From Streptomyces populi (lineage in GTDB: Bacteria; Actinomycetota; Actinomycetes; Streptomycetales; Streptomycetaceae), in NCBI RefSeq assembly GCF_002911015.1, contig NZ_KZ626859.1:38124-102123 (forward strand): a stretch of 64,000 nucleotides of DNA, read 5' to 3'. The position numbers and the translations under genes are program-made. The stretch's first letter is position 1. Each line of letters opens with the position of its first letter. This document shows, one piece after another, positions 9,782-17,873 of the stretch. The notes beneath the pieces are model-generated. The model did not search any database, was not told the origin of the DNA, and saw nothing but the letters and a program-made list of their open reading frames with translations.

Positions 9782-10018
9782 TTGAAGATCGTGCGCCGTA
9801 TCGGCGCATCTCCACGCGAACGAGGCAGCCTGTCGGGCGAGACCTGCCCTGACATCTTCGAGCTGAGCGACGGGAATTTCGCCGTCATCGGCACGGAGGC
9901 GACGGCTGCCCTCGACGGCCAGCTCCCCCACGACGCGGCACGTGCGGACCACGAGCGCATTGTGATCATCAGCAGGGAGACGCTCCTCCGCGCGAAGAAG
10001 GACATCCCCGAGCGGTAA
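9782..10018 (+). CDS. Small conserved hypothetical protein
   Basis: A protein of about 78 residues beginning KIVRRIGASPRERG and containing CPDIFELSDGNFAVIGTEAT, a pattern I have seen in small Streptomyces proteins of unknown role that often sit beside DUF6879 or regulator genes. There is no signal peptide or membrane segment. The start is uncertain: TTG at 9764, TTG at 9782 or GTG at 9791 are all in frame. I prefer 9782 because GAGG lies about 12 bases upstream and the protein then begins at the conserved segment. It follows the DUF6082-like gene after about 145 bp of unusually AT-rich sequence, so a shared transcript is possible but unproven. Confidence 0.6.
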   Translation: MKIVRRIGASPRERGSLSGETCPDIFELSDGNFAVIGTEATAALDGQLPHDAARADHERIVIISRETLLRAKKDIPER

Positions 10019-10215
10019 GCGGTCACGGGGCCGAGACAGGGCACATGCGCGGTCCGTCGAGATCCGTCGGCCACCCCGACCCCCCTCCGGAGAGCGCGCT
10101 TCTCCACCGGCCCGCCCCGCAGCCACCCACACGCCCCGCACAGCACCCCTGTCGCCGGAGGCCGAGCCGCACCGGCGCCCACCCCGCGCCGCACCGCTCG
10201 ACAGAAGCTTCCCAA

Positions 10216-10241
10216 GGTCCAGCCCCGATCGGTGCTGGACC
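10216..10241. terminator. Hairpin between two converging genes
   Basis: GGTCCAGC pairs with GCTGGACC around a 10-base loop, between the small hypothetical gene (+) and the citrate synthase gene (-). It is followed by a 13-bp direct repeat (CCCGGCTCCTTGT, about 10248-10284). It could serve both strands. Confidence 0.45.
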
Positions 10242-10301
10242 TCTTGTCTCGGCTCCTTGTCCCGGCTCCTTGTCCCGGCTCCCGCGATCACCGATCCCGC
10301 C

Positions 10302-11564
10302 TCACGGCGCCACGCGAGGAGTCCGAACGGACGGCAGCGGACCTGAACCCGAACCCGTCGACGACGGAACCCGGACAGACCCTCTCGGCACCGTCACCGG
10401 CGCCCGAGGCCCCACATAGCGAGCCGCCGGGCGGATGATCTTCGAGTCCTCCGCCTGTTCCATGATGTTCGCGCTCCAGCCGACCACGCGGGCGGCGGCG
10501 AAGGTGGGGGTGAACATCTCGCGGGGCAACCCGCAGAGTTCCATGACCACCCCGGCGTAGAACTCCACGTTGGTGTGCAGTTCGCGGCCCGGCTTGAGTT
10601 CGGCCAGGATCGCCTCCACCTGCCGCTCCACCTCCACCGCGAACTCCACGAGCGGGCCGCCGAACTCCTGGGCGATCCCGCGGAGCATCCGCGAGCGCGG
10701 GTCCTCCGTGCGGTAGACGGGGTGCCCGAAACCCATGATGCGCTCGCCGGCTAGGACGCGTTCGCGGATCCAGGGGTCGATGCGGTCGGGGGTCCCGATC
10801 GCGTCGAGGGTGTCCAGGGCGCGGCTGGGGGCGCCGCCGTGGAGAGGGCCGGAGAGAGCCCCGACCGCCCCCACGAGACAGGCCGCCACATCCGCTCCGG
10901 TGGAGGCGATCACCCGCGCCGTGAACGTTGACGCATTGAATCCATGGTCAATGGTCGAGATGAGGTATCGCTCCACCGCACGGGCGCGGGCGGCGTCCGG
11001 CTCCGAACCCGTCAGCATGTACAGGTAGTTGGCGGCGTACCCCAGATCGTCGCGCGGCTCCACCGGGTCCAGACCCTGTCCGATCCGGTACAGCGCGGTG
11101 AGCAGTGTCGGCACGGCCGCCGTCGCCGCGAGGCCGTCGTCACGGCGGCGCCCGGCGTCGATGTCGTACACCGGACGGAACCCCAGCGAGGCCCCGAGCA
11201 GCGACAACGCGGTACGCAGCCCCGCGAGGGGCCCCGACGGCCCGGTCGCCGCCGCGATCGCGGGCAGCGCGGCGCGCACGTCGTCCGGCAGTCGGCGCAG
11301 CCGCGCGGTCCGCGCGGCGAAGGCTGCACGGCGAGCCTCGTCGGGCAGCTCGCCGTGGGCCAGCAGATGCCAGACCTCTTCGAAGCCGCAGGCCTGCGCG
11401 AGATCGACGGCCGAGTACTGACGGTAGTGGTAGAAGCCCTCCCGCCCCCTGACGTCACCCAGTTCGGTGTCGGTGACGACGACGCCCGCGAGTCCCCGCG
11501 GCACGTCGGCGAGCACGTCGGCAGAACGGTCGACGGAGATGGACGCGGCTTGGTTGATCGGCAT
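10302..11564 (-). CDS. Citrate synthase family protein
   Basis: A 420-residue enzyme that condenses acetyl-CoA (or propionyl-CoA) with oxaloacetate. Catalytic histidines are visible in GPLHGGAPSRAL and GFGHPVYRTEDPR. The usual catalytic Asp position reads NVEFYAG, with Glu where NVDFYSG is common, a variant I recall in some actinobacterial type-II citrate or methylcitrate synthases. The C-terminus ends in a Ser/Pro/Arg-rich tail. The ATG at 11564 has a strong GGGAGG site. It is transcribed divergently from a second citrate-synthase gene fused to a DNA-binding domain, across 97 bp holding a 19-bp palindrome, so the partner probably regulates it. Confidence 0.88.
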   Translation of the reverse strand: MPINQAASISVDRSADVLADVPRGLAGVVVTDTELGDVRGREGFYHYRQYSAVDLAQACGFEEVWHLLAHGELPDEARRAAFAARTARLRRLPDDVRAALPAIAAATGPSGPLAGLRTALSLLGASLGFRPVYDIDAGRRRDDGLAATAAVPTLLTALYRIGQGLDPVEPRDDLGYAANYLYMLTGSEPDAARARAVERYLISTIDHGFNASTFTARVIASTGADVAACLVGAVGALSGPLHGGAPSRALDTLDAIGTPDRIDPWIRERVLAGERIMGFGHPVYRTEDPRSRMLRGIAQEFGGPLVEFAVEVERQVEAILAELKPGRELHTNVEFYAGVVMELCGLPREMFTPTFAAARVVGWSANIMEQAEDSKIIRPAARYVGPRAPVTVPRGSVRVPSSTGSGSGPLPSVRTPRVAP

Positions 11565-11616
11565 GTTTCCTCCCTGGACTTGATTCGACTGTCCATGCTT
11601 GACTCTATAACTGTCA

Positions 11617-11635
11617 ATATTGATTGAATCAATAT
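11617..11635. promoter_or_regulatory. 19-bp palindromic operator candidate between divergent citrate synthase genes
   Basis: ATATTGATTGAATCAATAT is a perfect 9-1-9 inverted repeat. Related half-sites (TTGATTC at 11580-11586, TTGACTC at 11599-11605) lie on one side. It is strikingly AT-rich for this genome and sits 27 bp before the start of the HTH-citrate synthase gene, the natural place for an autoregulatory site. Confidence 0.7.
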
Positions 11636-11661
11636 AACGATCCACGGATACGGTGGCGCCC

Positions 11662-12921
11662 ATGAGGGATCGAGAAGCTGCGACGCCGGCACACGAAGGC
11701 CGACGGCTCAGCACCAAGGAGACCGCCGAACTGCTCGGCGTGAAGCCGGAGACCGTGTACGCGTACGTGAGCCGCGGCCAGCTCCGCAGCAGGCGGGAGC
11801 CGGGAGGCCGCGGGAGCACGTTCGACGCCAAGGAGGTCGAGGCACTCGCGCGGCGCAACAGGCGGGAGAGCGACGTCAGTTCGAGCGGCGGCGGCGAACT
11901 CTCCGTCCGCACTCGCATCACCTTGATCGACAAGGACCGGTACTACTTCCGGGGCGTCGACGCGACGGAACTGGCCGCGCGGCACTCCTACGAGGAGATC
12001 GCCGAGTGGCTGTGGACCGGCGAACTGCGTCCCGGCATCACGTTCACGGCCCCGGAGGCATCCGTGGCCGCAGCACGGCGCGGTGTCGACGCCCTGCCCG
12101 AACACAGCGGACCGACCGACCGGTTGCGCGTCGCGGCGATCGCCGCGGCTGCCGCCGACCCGCTGCGCTTCGACCTCTCCGAGAGCGCCGTCCTCGGGAC
12201 CGGTCGCACCCTCATCCCCACCCTCGTCGCCGCGCTCCCGACCGTGCGAGGCGACCGCCGCGACGAAGGCCCACTGGCTCAACGGCTGTGGGACCGGCTC
12301 AGTGGACGCACACCCGACGACGCGTCACTGCGCGTTCTGGACACGGCACTCGGGCTGCTCGTCGACCACGATCTGGCCGCCTCGACACTGGCGGTCCGGG
12401 TCGCGGCGTCGGCCCGCGCCCACGCGTACGCGGCCGTGTCGGCGGGCCTCGGCGTCCTCGAAGGACCCCTCCACGGGGCGGCCAGCGGACTCGCCCACCG
12501 GTTGCTGCTGGACGTCCTGGACCGGGGAACCGCCGCTCCCGTGGTCGCCGACGAACTGCGCGCCGGGCGCCGTGTCCCCGGACTCGGCCACCGGCTCTAC
12601 TCGGGCGAGGATCCGCGCGCGCGTGCCCTGTTCGCCCTCCTGGAGGAGGTGCCCGGCGCGGCGCCCGCGCTGGCGGCGGCCCGTGACGTGGTGGCCACCA
12701 CGGCCCGGCACGCGCCTCTGCACGCCAATGTCGATCTCGCCCTGGCCGTCTTCACCGCCTCCTCCGGCATGCCGGCTTCGGCGGGAGAGACGATCTTCGC
12801 TGTCGCCCGGACGGCGGGCTGGATCGCCCACACCCTGGAGGAGTACGCGGAACGCCCCTTGCGGATGCGGCCGAGCGGACACTACGTGGGCGAGCGACCG
12901 CCCCAGCCGCTGCCGCGCTAG
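11662..12921 (+). CDS. DNA-binding (MerR/excisionase-like HTH) citrate synthase fusion
   Basis: A 419-residue two-part protein. Residues about 14-60 (LSTKETAELLGVKPETVYAYVSRGQLRSRREPGGRGS) form an excisionase/MerR-type helix-turn-helix. The rest (about 80-415) is a citrate-synthase fold with a complete catalytic triad: His in GPLHGAAS, His in GLGHRLYSGEDPR, and Asp in NVDLALAVF. It may be an active enzyme, a metabolite-sensing repressor that uses the fold to detect oxaloacetate or acyl-CoA, or both. I took the ATG at 11662; an in-frame GTG lies three codons upstream. The short distance from the palindrome suggests a leaderless or nearly leaderless transcript. Its divergent partner is a plain citrate synthase. 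Confidence 0.85.
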   Translation: MRDREAATPAHEGRRLSTKETAELLGVKPETVYAYVSRGQLRSRREPGGRGSTFDAKEVEALARRNRRESDVSSSGGGELSVRTRITLIDKDRYYFRGVDATELAARHSYEEIAEWLWTGELRPGITFTAPEASVAAARRGVDALPEHSGPTDRLRVAAIAAAAADPLRFDLSESAVLGTGRTLIPTLVAALPTVRGDRRDEGPLAQRLWDRLSGRTPDDASLRVLDTALGLLVDHDLAASTLAVRVAASARAHAYAAVSAGLGVLEGPLHGAASGLAHRLLLDVLDRGTAAPVVADELRAGRRVPGLGHRLYSGEDPRARALFALLEEVPGAAPALAAARDVVATTARHAPLHANVDLALAVFTASSGMPASAGETIFAVARTAGWIAHTLEEYAERPLRMRPSGHYVGERPPQPLPR

Positions 12922-13066
12922 ACGGCGCACGCCGGGCGCGGAGAACGGGCCCGTGCGCTCCTCATGAGTGCTGGTCTCCCGGCCATGCCTCCGCGCACCC
13001 GGTCGCGCCCCTGGACCACCCCCGATGCGCCCCCATGGGGACGGCGGGAAGCCACTCCGGAGGAAG

Positions 13067-13085
13067 TCAGGTTAGGCTCACCTCT
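13067..13085 (+). promoter_or_regulatory. Iron box (DmdR/IdeR-type operator)
   Basis: TCAGGTTAGGCTCACCTCT matches the Streptomyces DmdR1 iron-box consensus TTAGGTTAGGCTCACCTAA at 16 of 19 positions, including the whole core. It ends one base before the GTG start, so a bound repressor would block the promoter and first codons. Expect derepression under iron limitation. Confidence 0.8.
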
Positions 13086-14030
13086 GTGAGTACGTGCACG
13101 ACCGCGTCACGGCAGCTCGACGAGCCTCTTTCCGGGACCGCGGCCACCGCGAGGACATGGCTGCTCATCGAGCAGCCCGGGCCCTGGGGTGCCAAGGCGC
13201 TCACCTCGAGCCACCTGGACCCCGCGCTCGGCCGCGCCCTCGAAGCGGCCGCGCAGGACACCGGGGTGCGGATCGCGCTCATCCGGCGCCCCGGCCGCCA
13301 CGCCGACTGCGGTTCGCCCTCCGAACGGCATGTGTACGCGGCCCACACCACCCCGGGAGGCGTGTGGCTGCACAGCGCCATGACGCGTGATCCCGGGCGG
13401 CTGCTCGACCTCGACCTCACCGCGCTCGGCGCGGGAGATCCGCGCTCCTTCGACGACGTTCTCCGAGGACGGCCCCATACCGGCGACCCCCTGGCCCTCG
13501 TCTGCACCAACGGCAAACGCGACCGTTGCTGCGCCCTGCTCGGCCGCCCCCTGGCGGCGGAACTGGCCGCTTCCGGCGTCGACGGCACCTGGGAGGTCAC
13601 CCATCTGGGCGGTCATCGCTTCTCGCCCACCGTGCTGGTCCTGCCGTACGGCTACGCGTACGGGCGCACCGAGGCCCACGCCGTCGAGGAGATCCTCCAG
13701 GGCGTCCGGGAGGGCCGGGTCGTCACCGAGGGGTGTCGCGGGAACTCCGCCTGGGAACGCCCCGGCCAGGCGGCCGAGCTGGCCGTACGCGCGTCGTCGG
13801 GCGAGCGGGCCGCCGATGTCCTGACGGTGATCCGCACGGACGGCACCGCGCCGCGCTGGGAGGTGACCGTCGCCCACTCCGACGGCCGCCTGTGGCGGGT
13901 CGTCGTCGCGCAGGGCGCCTCACTGCCGCCCCGCCCGGAGAGCTGTGGCTCGGCTCTCGGTTCACCCGCGCGGATGGACGTGGTGGCCGTGCGGCAGCTG
14001 GAGCAGACGGCCGTCCCCGTGGCCTGCTGA
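13086..14030 (+). CDS. Sucrase/ferredoxin-like family protein, iron-regulated
   Basis: A 314-residue protein of the sucrase/ferredoxin-like family (thioredoxin-fold [2Fe-2S] proteins). Family signatures are TNGKRDRCCALLGRPLA with a CC pair, and THLGGHRFSPTVLVLPYGYAYGR. The C-terminal part resembles a second, degenerate lobe. I chose the GTG at 13086 because it directly abuts a near-consensus iron box and gives VSTCTTASRQ; an upstream in-frame start would run through that box. Iron control suggests a role in ferric-siderophore reduction or iron-sulphur metabolism. No substrate can be read from the sequence. Confidence 0.82.
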   Translation: MSTCTTASRQLDEPLSGTAATARTWLLIEQPGPWGAKALTSSHLDPALGRALEAAAQDTGVRIALIRRPGRHADCGSPSERHVYAAHTTPGGVWLHSAMTRDPGRLLDLDLTALGAGDPRSFDDVLRGRPHTGDPLALVCTNGKRDRCCALLGRPLAAELAASGVDGTWEVTHLGGHRFSPTVLVLPYGYAYGRTEAHAVEEILQGVREGRVVTEGCRGNSAWERPGQAAELAVRASSGERAADVLTVIRTDGTAPRWEVTVAHSDGRLWRVVVAQGASLPPRPESCGSALGSPARMDVVAVRQLEQTAVPVAC

Positions 14031-14223
14031 CGGCGCGGATCCCGAACACACGGCCGGAGCCGGGTCCGACCGGCCGCGGGTCCGCCGCAAGGGCCGCCCC
14101 CGCGCCGTGTCCGGTTCTCCGCGACCGGATCCGCGACGCCCTCGCGACGCGACGACCTCGACCGTTGGCCAAGAGATCCACGCCACACTCCCTTCGGAGG
14201 GGCGCGCACGCCCCCGTACCGTC

Positions 14224-15915
14224 ATGGGCATGAGCCCCACTCCCCTCGCACGACGACTGCGCCTCGGTCTGCCGCGGCGGGTGTTCGCCCAGGTGCTGCT
14301 GATGCAGATCGCGATCGCTGCGGGAGTCGCCGTACTCGCCACCGGGCTGTTCCTGGCGCCGCTCAGTGCGCAACTGGACGACCAGGCCATGCGGCGTGCC
14401 CTGGCGATCGCGCAGACCACGGCCGCCCAGCCGCAGATCGCCGTGGACCTCCGGCGGACGGCCCCCTCGAGGACCGGCCCCGTGCAGGCCGAGGCCGAGC
14501 GGATACGGAAGGCCAGTGGTGCCGAGTACGTCGTCGTGCTGGACACGCGGGGCATCCGCTGGTCGCACAGGGCCCCAGCCGAGATCGGCAGACCGGTCTC
14601 GACGAGCCCGAAGCAGGCCCTGGCCGGCAGGGACGTCATGGAGATCGACACCGGAACCCTGGGGCGCTCCGCGCGGGGCAAGGTGCCGCTGCGTGACGCC
14701 GACGGCCGGATCATCGGCGCGGTGTCGGTGGGGATCAAGTACGACAGCGTGCGGGCCCGGCTGATCGACGCGATCCCGGGGTTGTTCGCGTACGCGGGCG
14801 GGGCCATGGCCGTGGGCACGCTGGCCGCGTATCTGATCTCCCGCAGGGTCCAGCGCCAGACCCGTGACCTGGCCTTCTCCGACATCTCCGCGCTGCTCGC
14901 GGAACGTGAGGCGATGCTGCACGGCATCCGGGAGGGCGTGGTCGCCCTCGACCTCGGCGGTCGCGTACGTCTTCTGAACGACGAGGCGCGGCGGCTGCTC
15001 GGGGTCGGCGACGAGGCCGTCGGGCAGCCGCTCGACGACGCGCTGGGTCCGGGGCGTACGACGGACGTGCTGGCCGGACGCGTCACCGGGAAGGACCTGC
15101 TGACCGTCCGCGGCCAGCGCGTCCTGGTCGCCAACCGGATGCCCACCGAGGACGGCGGCGCCGTGGCCACCCTGCGCGACCGGACCGAACTGGAGCAGCT
15201 CGGTCGCGAGCTCGACTCCACGCACGGACTGATCGACGCCTTGCGCGCGCAGGACCATGAGCACGCAAACCGGATGCACACGCTTCTGGGGCTGCTCGAG
15301 CTGGAGATGTACGACGACGCCATGGAGTTCATCGGGGAGGTGGTCGGGGACCATAGGGTCACCGCGGAACAGGTCACCGAGAAGATCCACGATCCGCTGC
15401 TCGCCGCACTTCTGGTCGGCAAGGCGACCGTGGCGGCCGAGCGTGGCGTGGCGCTGTGGATCTCGGACCGGACGACACTGCCGGACCGGCTGGTCGACCC
15501 GCGGGGACTCGTCACGGTCGTGGGCAACCTCGTCGACAACGCGCTCGACGCCGTCGCGGGCACGCCGCACGCGCGCGTGGAGGTCGAACTGCGCGTCGAG
15601 GGGCGGACCGCCGTGCTGCGGGTACGGGACACCGGGCCCGGCATCCCGGAGGATCGGCGGGAGGTGATCTTCACGGACGGCTGGAGCACGAAGCGGCCGC
15701 CGGCGCACGGCAAGCGCGGGATCGGCCTCTCCTTGGTGCGGCGCCTCGCCGAGCGGCAGGGCGGCAGCGCGGAGGTGGCCGACGCGGACGGCGGCGGCGC
15801 GCAGTTCACCGTCGTCCTGCCGGAGGCGCTGACGGACCCGTCGCTCGCGCCGAGGGACACCGCCGGGGGCGCCAGGAGCACCTGGAACGCCGGGAACACC
15901 CGCGGAGAGTCGTGA
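14224..15915 (+). CDS. CitA/DcuS-type sensor histidine kinase
   Basis: A 563-residue membrane kinase. One transmembrane helix (about residues 20-45) and a second (about 180-205) bracket an extracytoplasmic PAS/PDC-type sensor domain like that of CitA and DcuS. A cytoplasmic PAS (about 225-320) follows, then the phospho-acceptor region LRAQDHEHANRMHTLLG, whose first or second His is the likely site, and an HATPase_c domain with NLVDNALDA and DTGPGIP. Relatives sense C4-dicarboxylates or citrate. The TGA overlaps the GTG of the response regulator gene (GTGA), so the two are co-translated. ATG at 14224 or 14230 is possible. Its location beside the uptake transporter and citrate synthases fits a carboxylate signal. 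Confidence 0.88.
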   Translation: MGMSPTPLARRLRLGLPRRVFAQVLLMQIAIAAGVAVLATGLFLAPLSAQLDDQAMRRALAIAQTTAAQPQIAVDLRRTAPSRTGPVQAEAERIRKASGAEYVVVLDTRGIRWSHRAPAEIGRPVSTSPKQALAGRDVMEIDTGTLGRSARGKVPLRDADGRIIGAVSVGIKYDSVRARLIDAIPGLFAYAGGAMAVGTLAAYLISRRVQRQTRDLAFSDISALLAEREAMLHGIREGVVALDLGGRVRLLNDEARRLLGVGDEAVGQPLDDALGPGRTTDVLAGRVTGKDLLTVRGQRVLVANRMPTEDGGAVATLRDRTELEQLGRELDSTHGLIDALRAQDHEHANRMHTLLGLLELEMYDDAMEFIGEVVGDHRVTAEQVTEKIHDPLLAALLVGKATVAAERGVALWISDRTTLPDRLVDPRGLVTVVGNLVDNALDAVAGTPHARVEVELRVEGRTAVLRVRDTGPGIPEDRREVIFTDGWSTKRPPAHGKRGIGLSLVRRLAERQGGSAEVADADGGGAQFTVVLPEALTDPSLAPRDTAGGARSTWNAGNTRGES

Positions 15916-16595
15916 CGATCGAGGTCCTGGTCGTGGACGACGACACCCGGGTCGCTCGCGTCAACGCCGCCTACGTGGAAAGGGTGCCCGGCTTCCGTGT
16001 CGCCGGCCTGGCGCACAGCGCCGCCGAGGCGCTGCGCGCGATGGAGGTGGCGCCGCGCCCGGACCTGGTCCTCATGGACCACCACCTGCCGGACGAGACA
16101 GGGCTCGCGGTCGTCCAGGAGATGCGCCGACGGGGACTTCAGATCGATGTGGTCATGGTGACCGCGGCACGTGACCTCACGACCGTACGGACGGCTTTGC
16201 GCCAGGGCGTGCTCCACTACCTGGTCAAACCGTTCTCGTTCGCCGGGCTGCGCTCCGCGCTGGAGACGTACGCGGATCTGCGGCGCACCCTCGACCGCGG
16301 CGGCACGGCCGAGCAGTCCGAAGTGGACAAGATCTTCGGGACCCTCTCGGCGGGCACCGTGCCCGGCCTGCCCAAGGGACACTCCCCTCCGACCGCCGAA
16401 CTCGTACGGCGCGCGCTGGTGAACGCGGAGGGCTCGCTGTCGGCCCAGGAGGTCGCGGAGGAGACCGGGCTGAGCCGGCAGACCGCACAGCGTTATCTGA
16501 AGCTCCTGGAGCGCACGGGGAAGGCGGGCCTGACCCTCAGGTACGGCGACGCGGGCCGCCCGGAGCACCGCTACGTCTGGGCGCCCCGCGGCTGA
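15912..16595 (+). CDS. CitB/DcuR-type response regulator
   Basis: A 227-residue regulator paired with the upstream kinase. The receiver domain (about 1-120) has the acidic pocket VVDDD, the phospho-acceptor Asp in LVLMDHHLPD, and the conserved Lys in LVKPFSF. A linker with PGLPKGHSPPT precedes a C-terminal helix-turn-helix (SAQEVAEETGLSRQTAQRYLKLLE) of the kind found in CitB/DcuR regulators. The GTG start overlaps the kinase stop. It is closely similar over its whole length to the orphan regulator at 19705-20397, on the far side of an ABC transporter operon, pointing to duplication. Confidence 0.9.
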   Translation: MTIEVLVVDDDTRVARVNAAYVERVPGFRVAGLAHSAAEALRAMEVAPRPDLVLMDHHLPDETGLAVVQEMRRRGLQIDVVMVTAARDLTTVRTALRQGVLHYLVKPFSFAGLRSALETYADLRRTLDRGGTAEQSEVDKIFGTLSAGTVPGLPKGHSPPTAELVRRALVNAEGSLSAQEVAEETGLSRQTAQRYLKLLERTGKAGLTLRYGDAGRPEHRYVWAPRG

Positions 16596-16620
16596 TGACC
16601 TGGCCGACGGCACGCGAACG

Positions 16621-16679
16621 GCCGCCCCGTCGCGCGTACGGCCGGCGGGAAAGACCGGTCGTACGCACGACGGGGCGGC
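16621..16679. terminator. Long bidirectional terminator hairpin
   Basis: GCCGCCCCGTCG pairs with CGACGGGGCGGC, and an inner CGTACG pair extends the stem. It lies between the converging response regulator and substrate-binding protein genes and probably ends both transcripts. Confidence 0.8.
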
Positions 16680-16704
16680 TCGGCGCGGTCCCGGCCGCGG
16701 ACGG

Positions 16705-17760
16705 TCAGCCGGCCGCCTTCTTCACGAACTCCGTGGTGTACGTCTTGCTCAGATCCACGTCGGCGTTCTTGATGTTCGGGTTGAACGCCTTGAGGACCTT
16801 CTCGACGGTCTCGGGCCCGTTCTCGGGCATCACCCCGTCGTCGGTGAACATCGGCAGCGTGCTCTCGATGGCCCCGGCGTACAGCGTCTTGTCGCCCTGG
16901 GAGTAGTCGGCGGGCATCTTGGCGGCGATCTCGGAGGCGCTGTGCCCGGACATCCACTTCAAGGTCTTCACGAAGGCGTCGGCCAGCTTCTGGACCGTCT
17001 CCTTGTGACCGTTGACCCAGTCCGTCTGCATGTACAGGCTTGACGAGGGGTACGGCCCACCGAGCGCTTTCTGCGATCCCTCGGGCGTGCGCATGTCGAC
17101 GAGTACCTTGCCGAGCTTCTTCTCCATGACCGTGGCGACGGTGGGATCGGTCGTCATGCCGCCGTCGATCGCGCCCTTCTCGAGGGCGGAGACGAACGTC
17201 GGTCCGGCGCCGACGGCGACCGGCGTGAACTCGCTGACCTGAACCCCGTTCTTGACGGCGAGGTACTTGGTGAGGAAGTCGGTCGAGGAGCCGAGCCCGG
17301 TGACGCCGAGCTTCCTGCCCTTGAAGTCCTTGGGCGAGGTGATGTCTCCCGCGCGCTTGCCCGAGACGATCTCGACCTCGCCCGGTGCGTGCGAGAACTG
17401 CACGACCGACTCGACGGCCTTGCCCTTGGTCTGCAGGTCGAGCGTGTGGTCGTAGAAGCCGACCGCGCCCTGCACCTGTCCCGAGACGAGGGCTGTCTCG
17501 GCCTGGACACCCGCCGGCTCGCTGAGGAGCTCGACGTCCAGACCCGCGTCCGCGAAGTAGCCGAGCCGCTGGGTGAGCATCGCCGGAAGGTAGATGACCT
17601 TGTCCAGCCCACCGACCATGATCTTGACGTGCTCCCCCTTGCCGCCGCCGTTTCCGGAGTCGGCCGTCGTGCTCGCCGCGTCGTTGGCGCAGGCTGTGAG
17701 CGAGGTGAGGGCGAGCAGACCGGCGGCTGCCAGCGCGGAGTATCTGGCGGTCTTGCGCAT
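16705..17760 (-). CDS. ABC transporter substrate-binding lipoprotein (NMT1/SsuA/TauA type)
   Basis: A 351-residue exported lipoprotein. The signal peptide ends in a lipobox LTSLTAC, with the Cys near residue 24. The mature part has the two-lobed NMT1/THI5 fold that binds sulfonates, thiamine precursors or similar small organic anions, with GLDKVIYLPAMLTQRLGYFADAGLDVELL typical of the family. It is third in the ATPase-permease-binding protein operon, 113 bp after the permease gene. The operon is flanked by two related response regulators, so one or both probably control it. The substrate cannot be told from the sequence. Confidence 0.87.
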   Translation of the reverse strand: MRKTARYSALAAAGLLALTSLTACANDAASTTADSGNGGGKGEHVKIMVGGLDKVIYLPAMLTQRLGYFADAGLDVELLSEPAGVQAETALVSGQVQGAVGFYDHTLDLQTKGKAVESVVQFSHAPGEVEIVSGKRAGDITSPKDFKGRKLGVTGLGSSTDFLTKYLAVKNGVQVSEFTPVAVGAGPTFVSALEKGAIDGGMTTDPTVATVMEKKLGKVLVDMRTPEGSQKALGGPYPSSSLYMQTDWVNGHKETVQKLADAFVKTLKWMSGHSASEIAAKMPADYSQGDKTLYAGAIESTLPMFTDDGVMPENGPETVEKVLKAFNPNIKNADVDLSKTYTTEFVKKAAG

Positions 17761-17873
17761 GGTGGTTCACGTCCTTGTGAGTGGAGGGGAGGCCGTGCGT
17801 ACGGCGGGATCGTGCGCACGGGCGGGCCCGTACGTGCGTGAGGGTGAGATCGGGTGTGCTTGCCGGGGTGGGG

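Noticed and set aside
9640..9852. 70-codon frame from a TTG in the AT-rich patch
   Set aside because: No ribosome site, poor codon bias and overlap with the better supported small gene in another frame.
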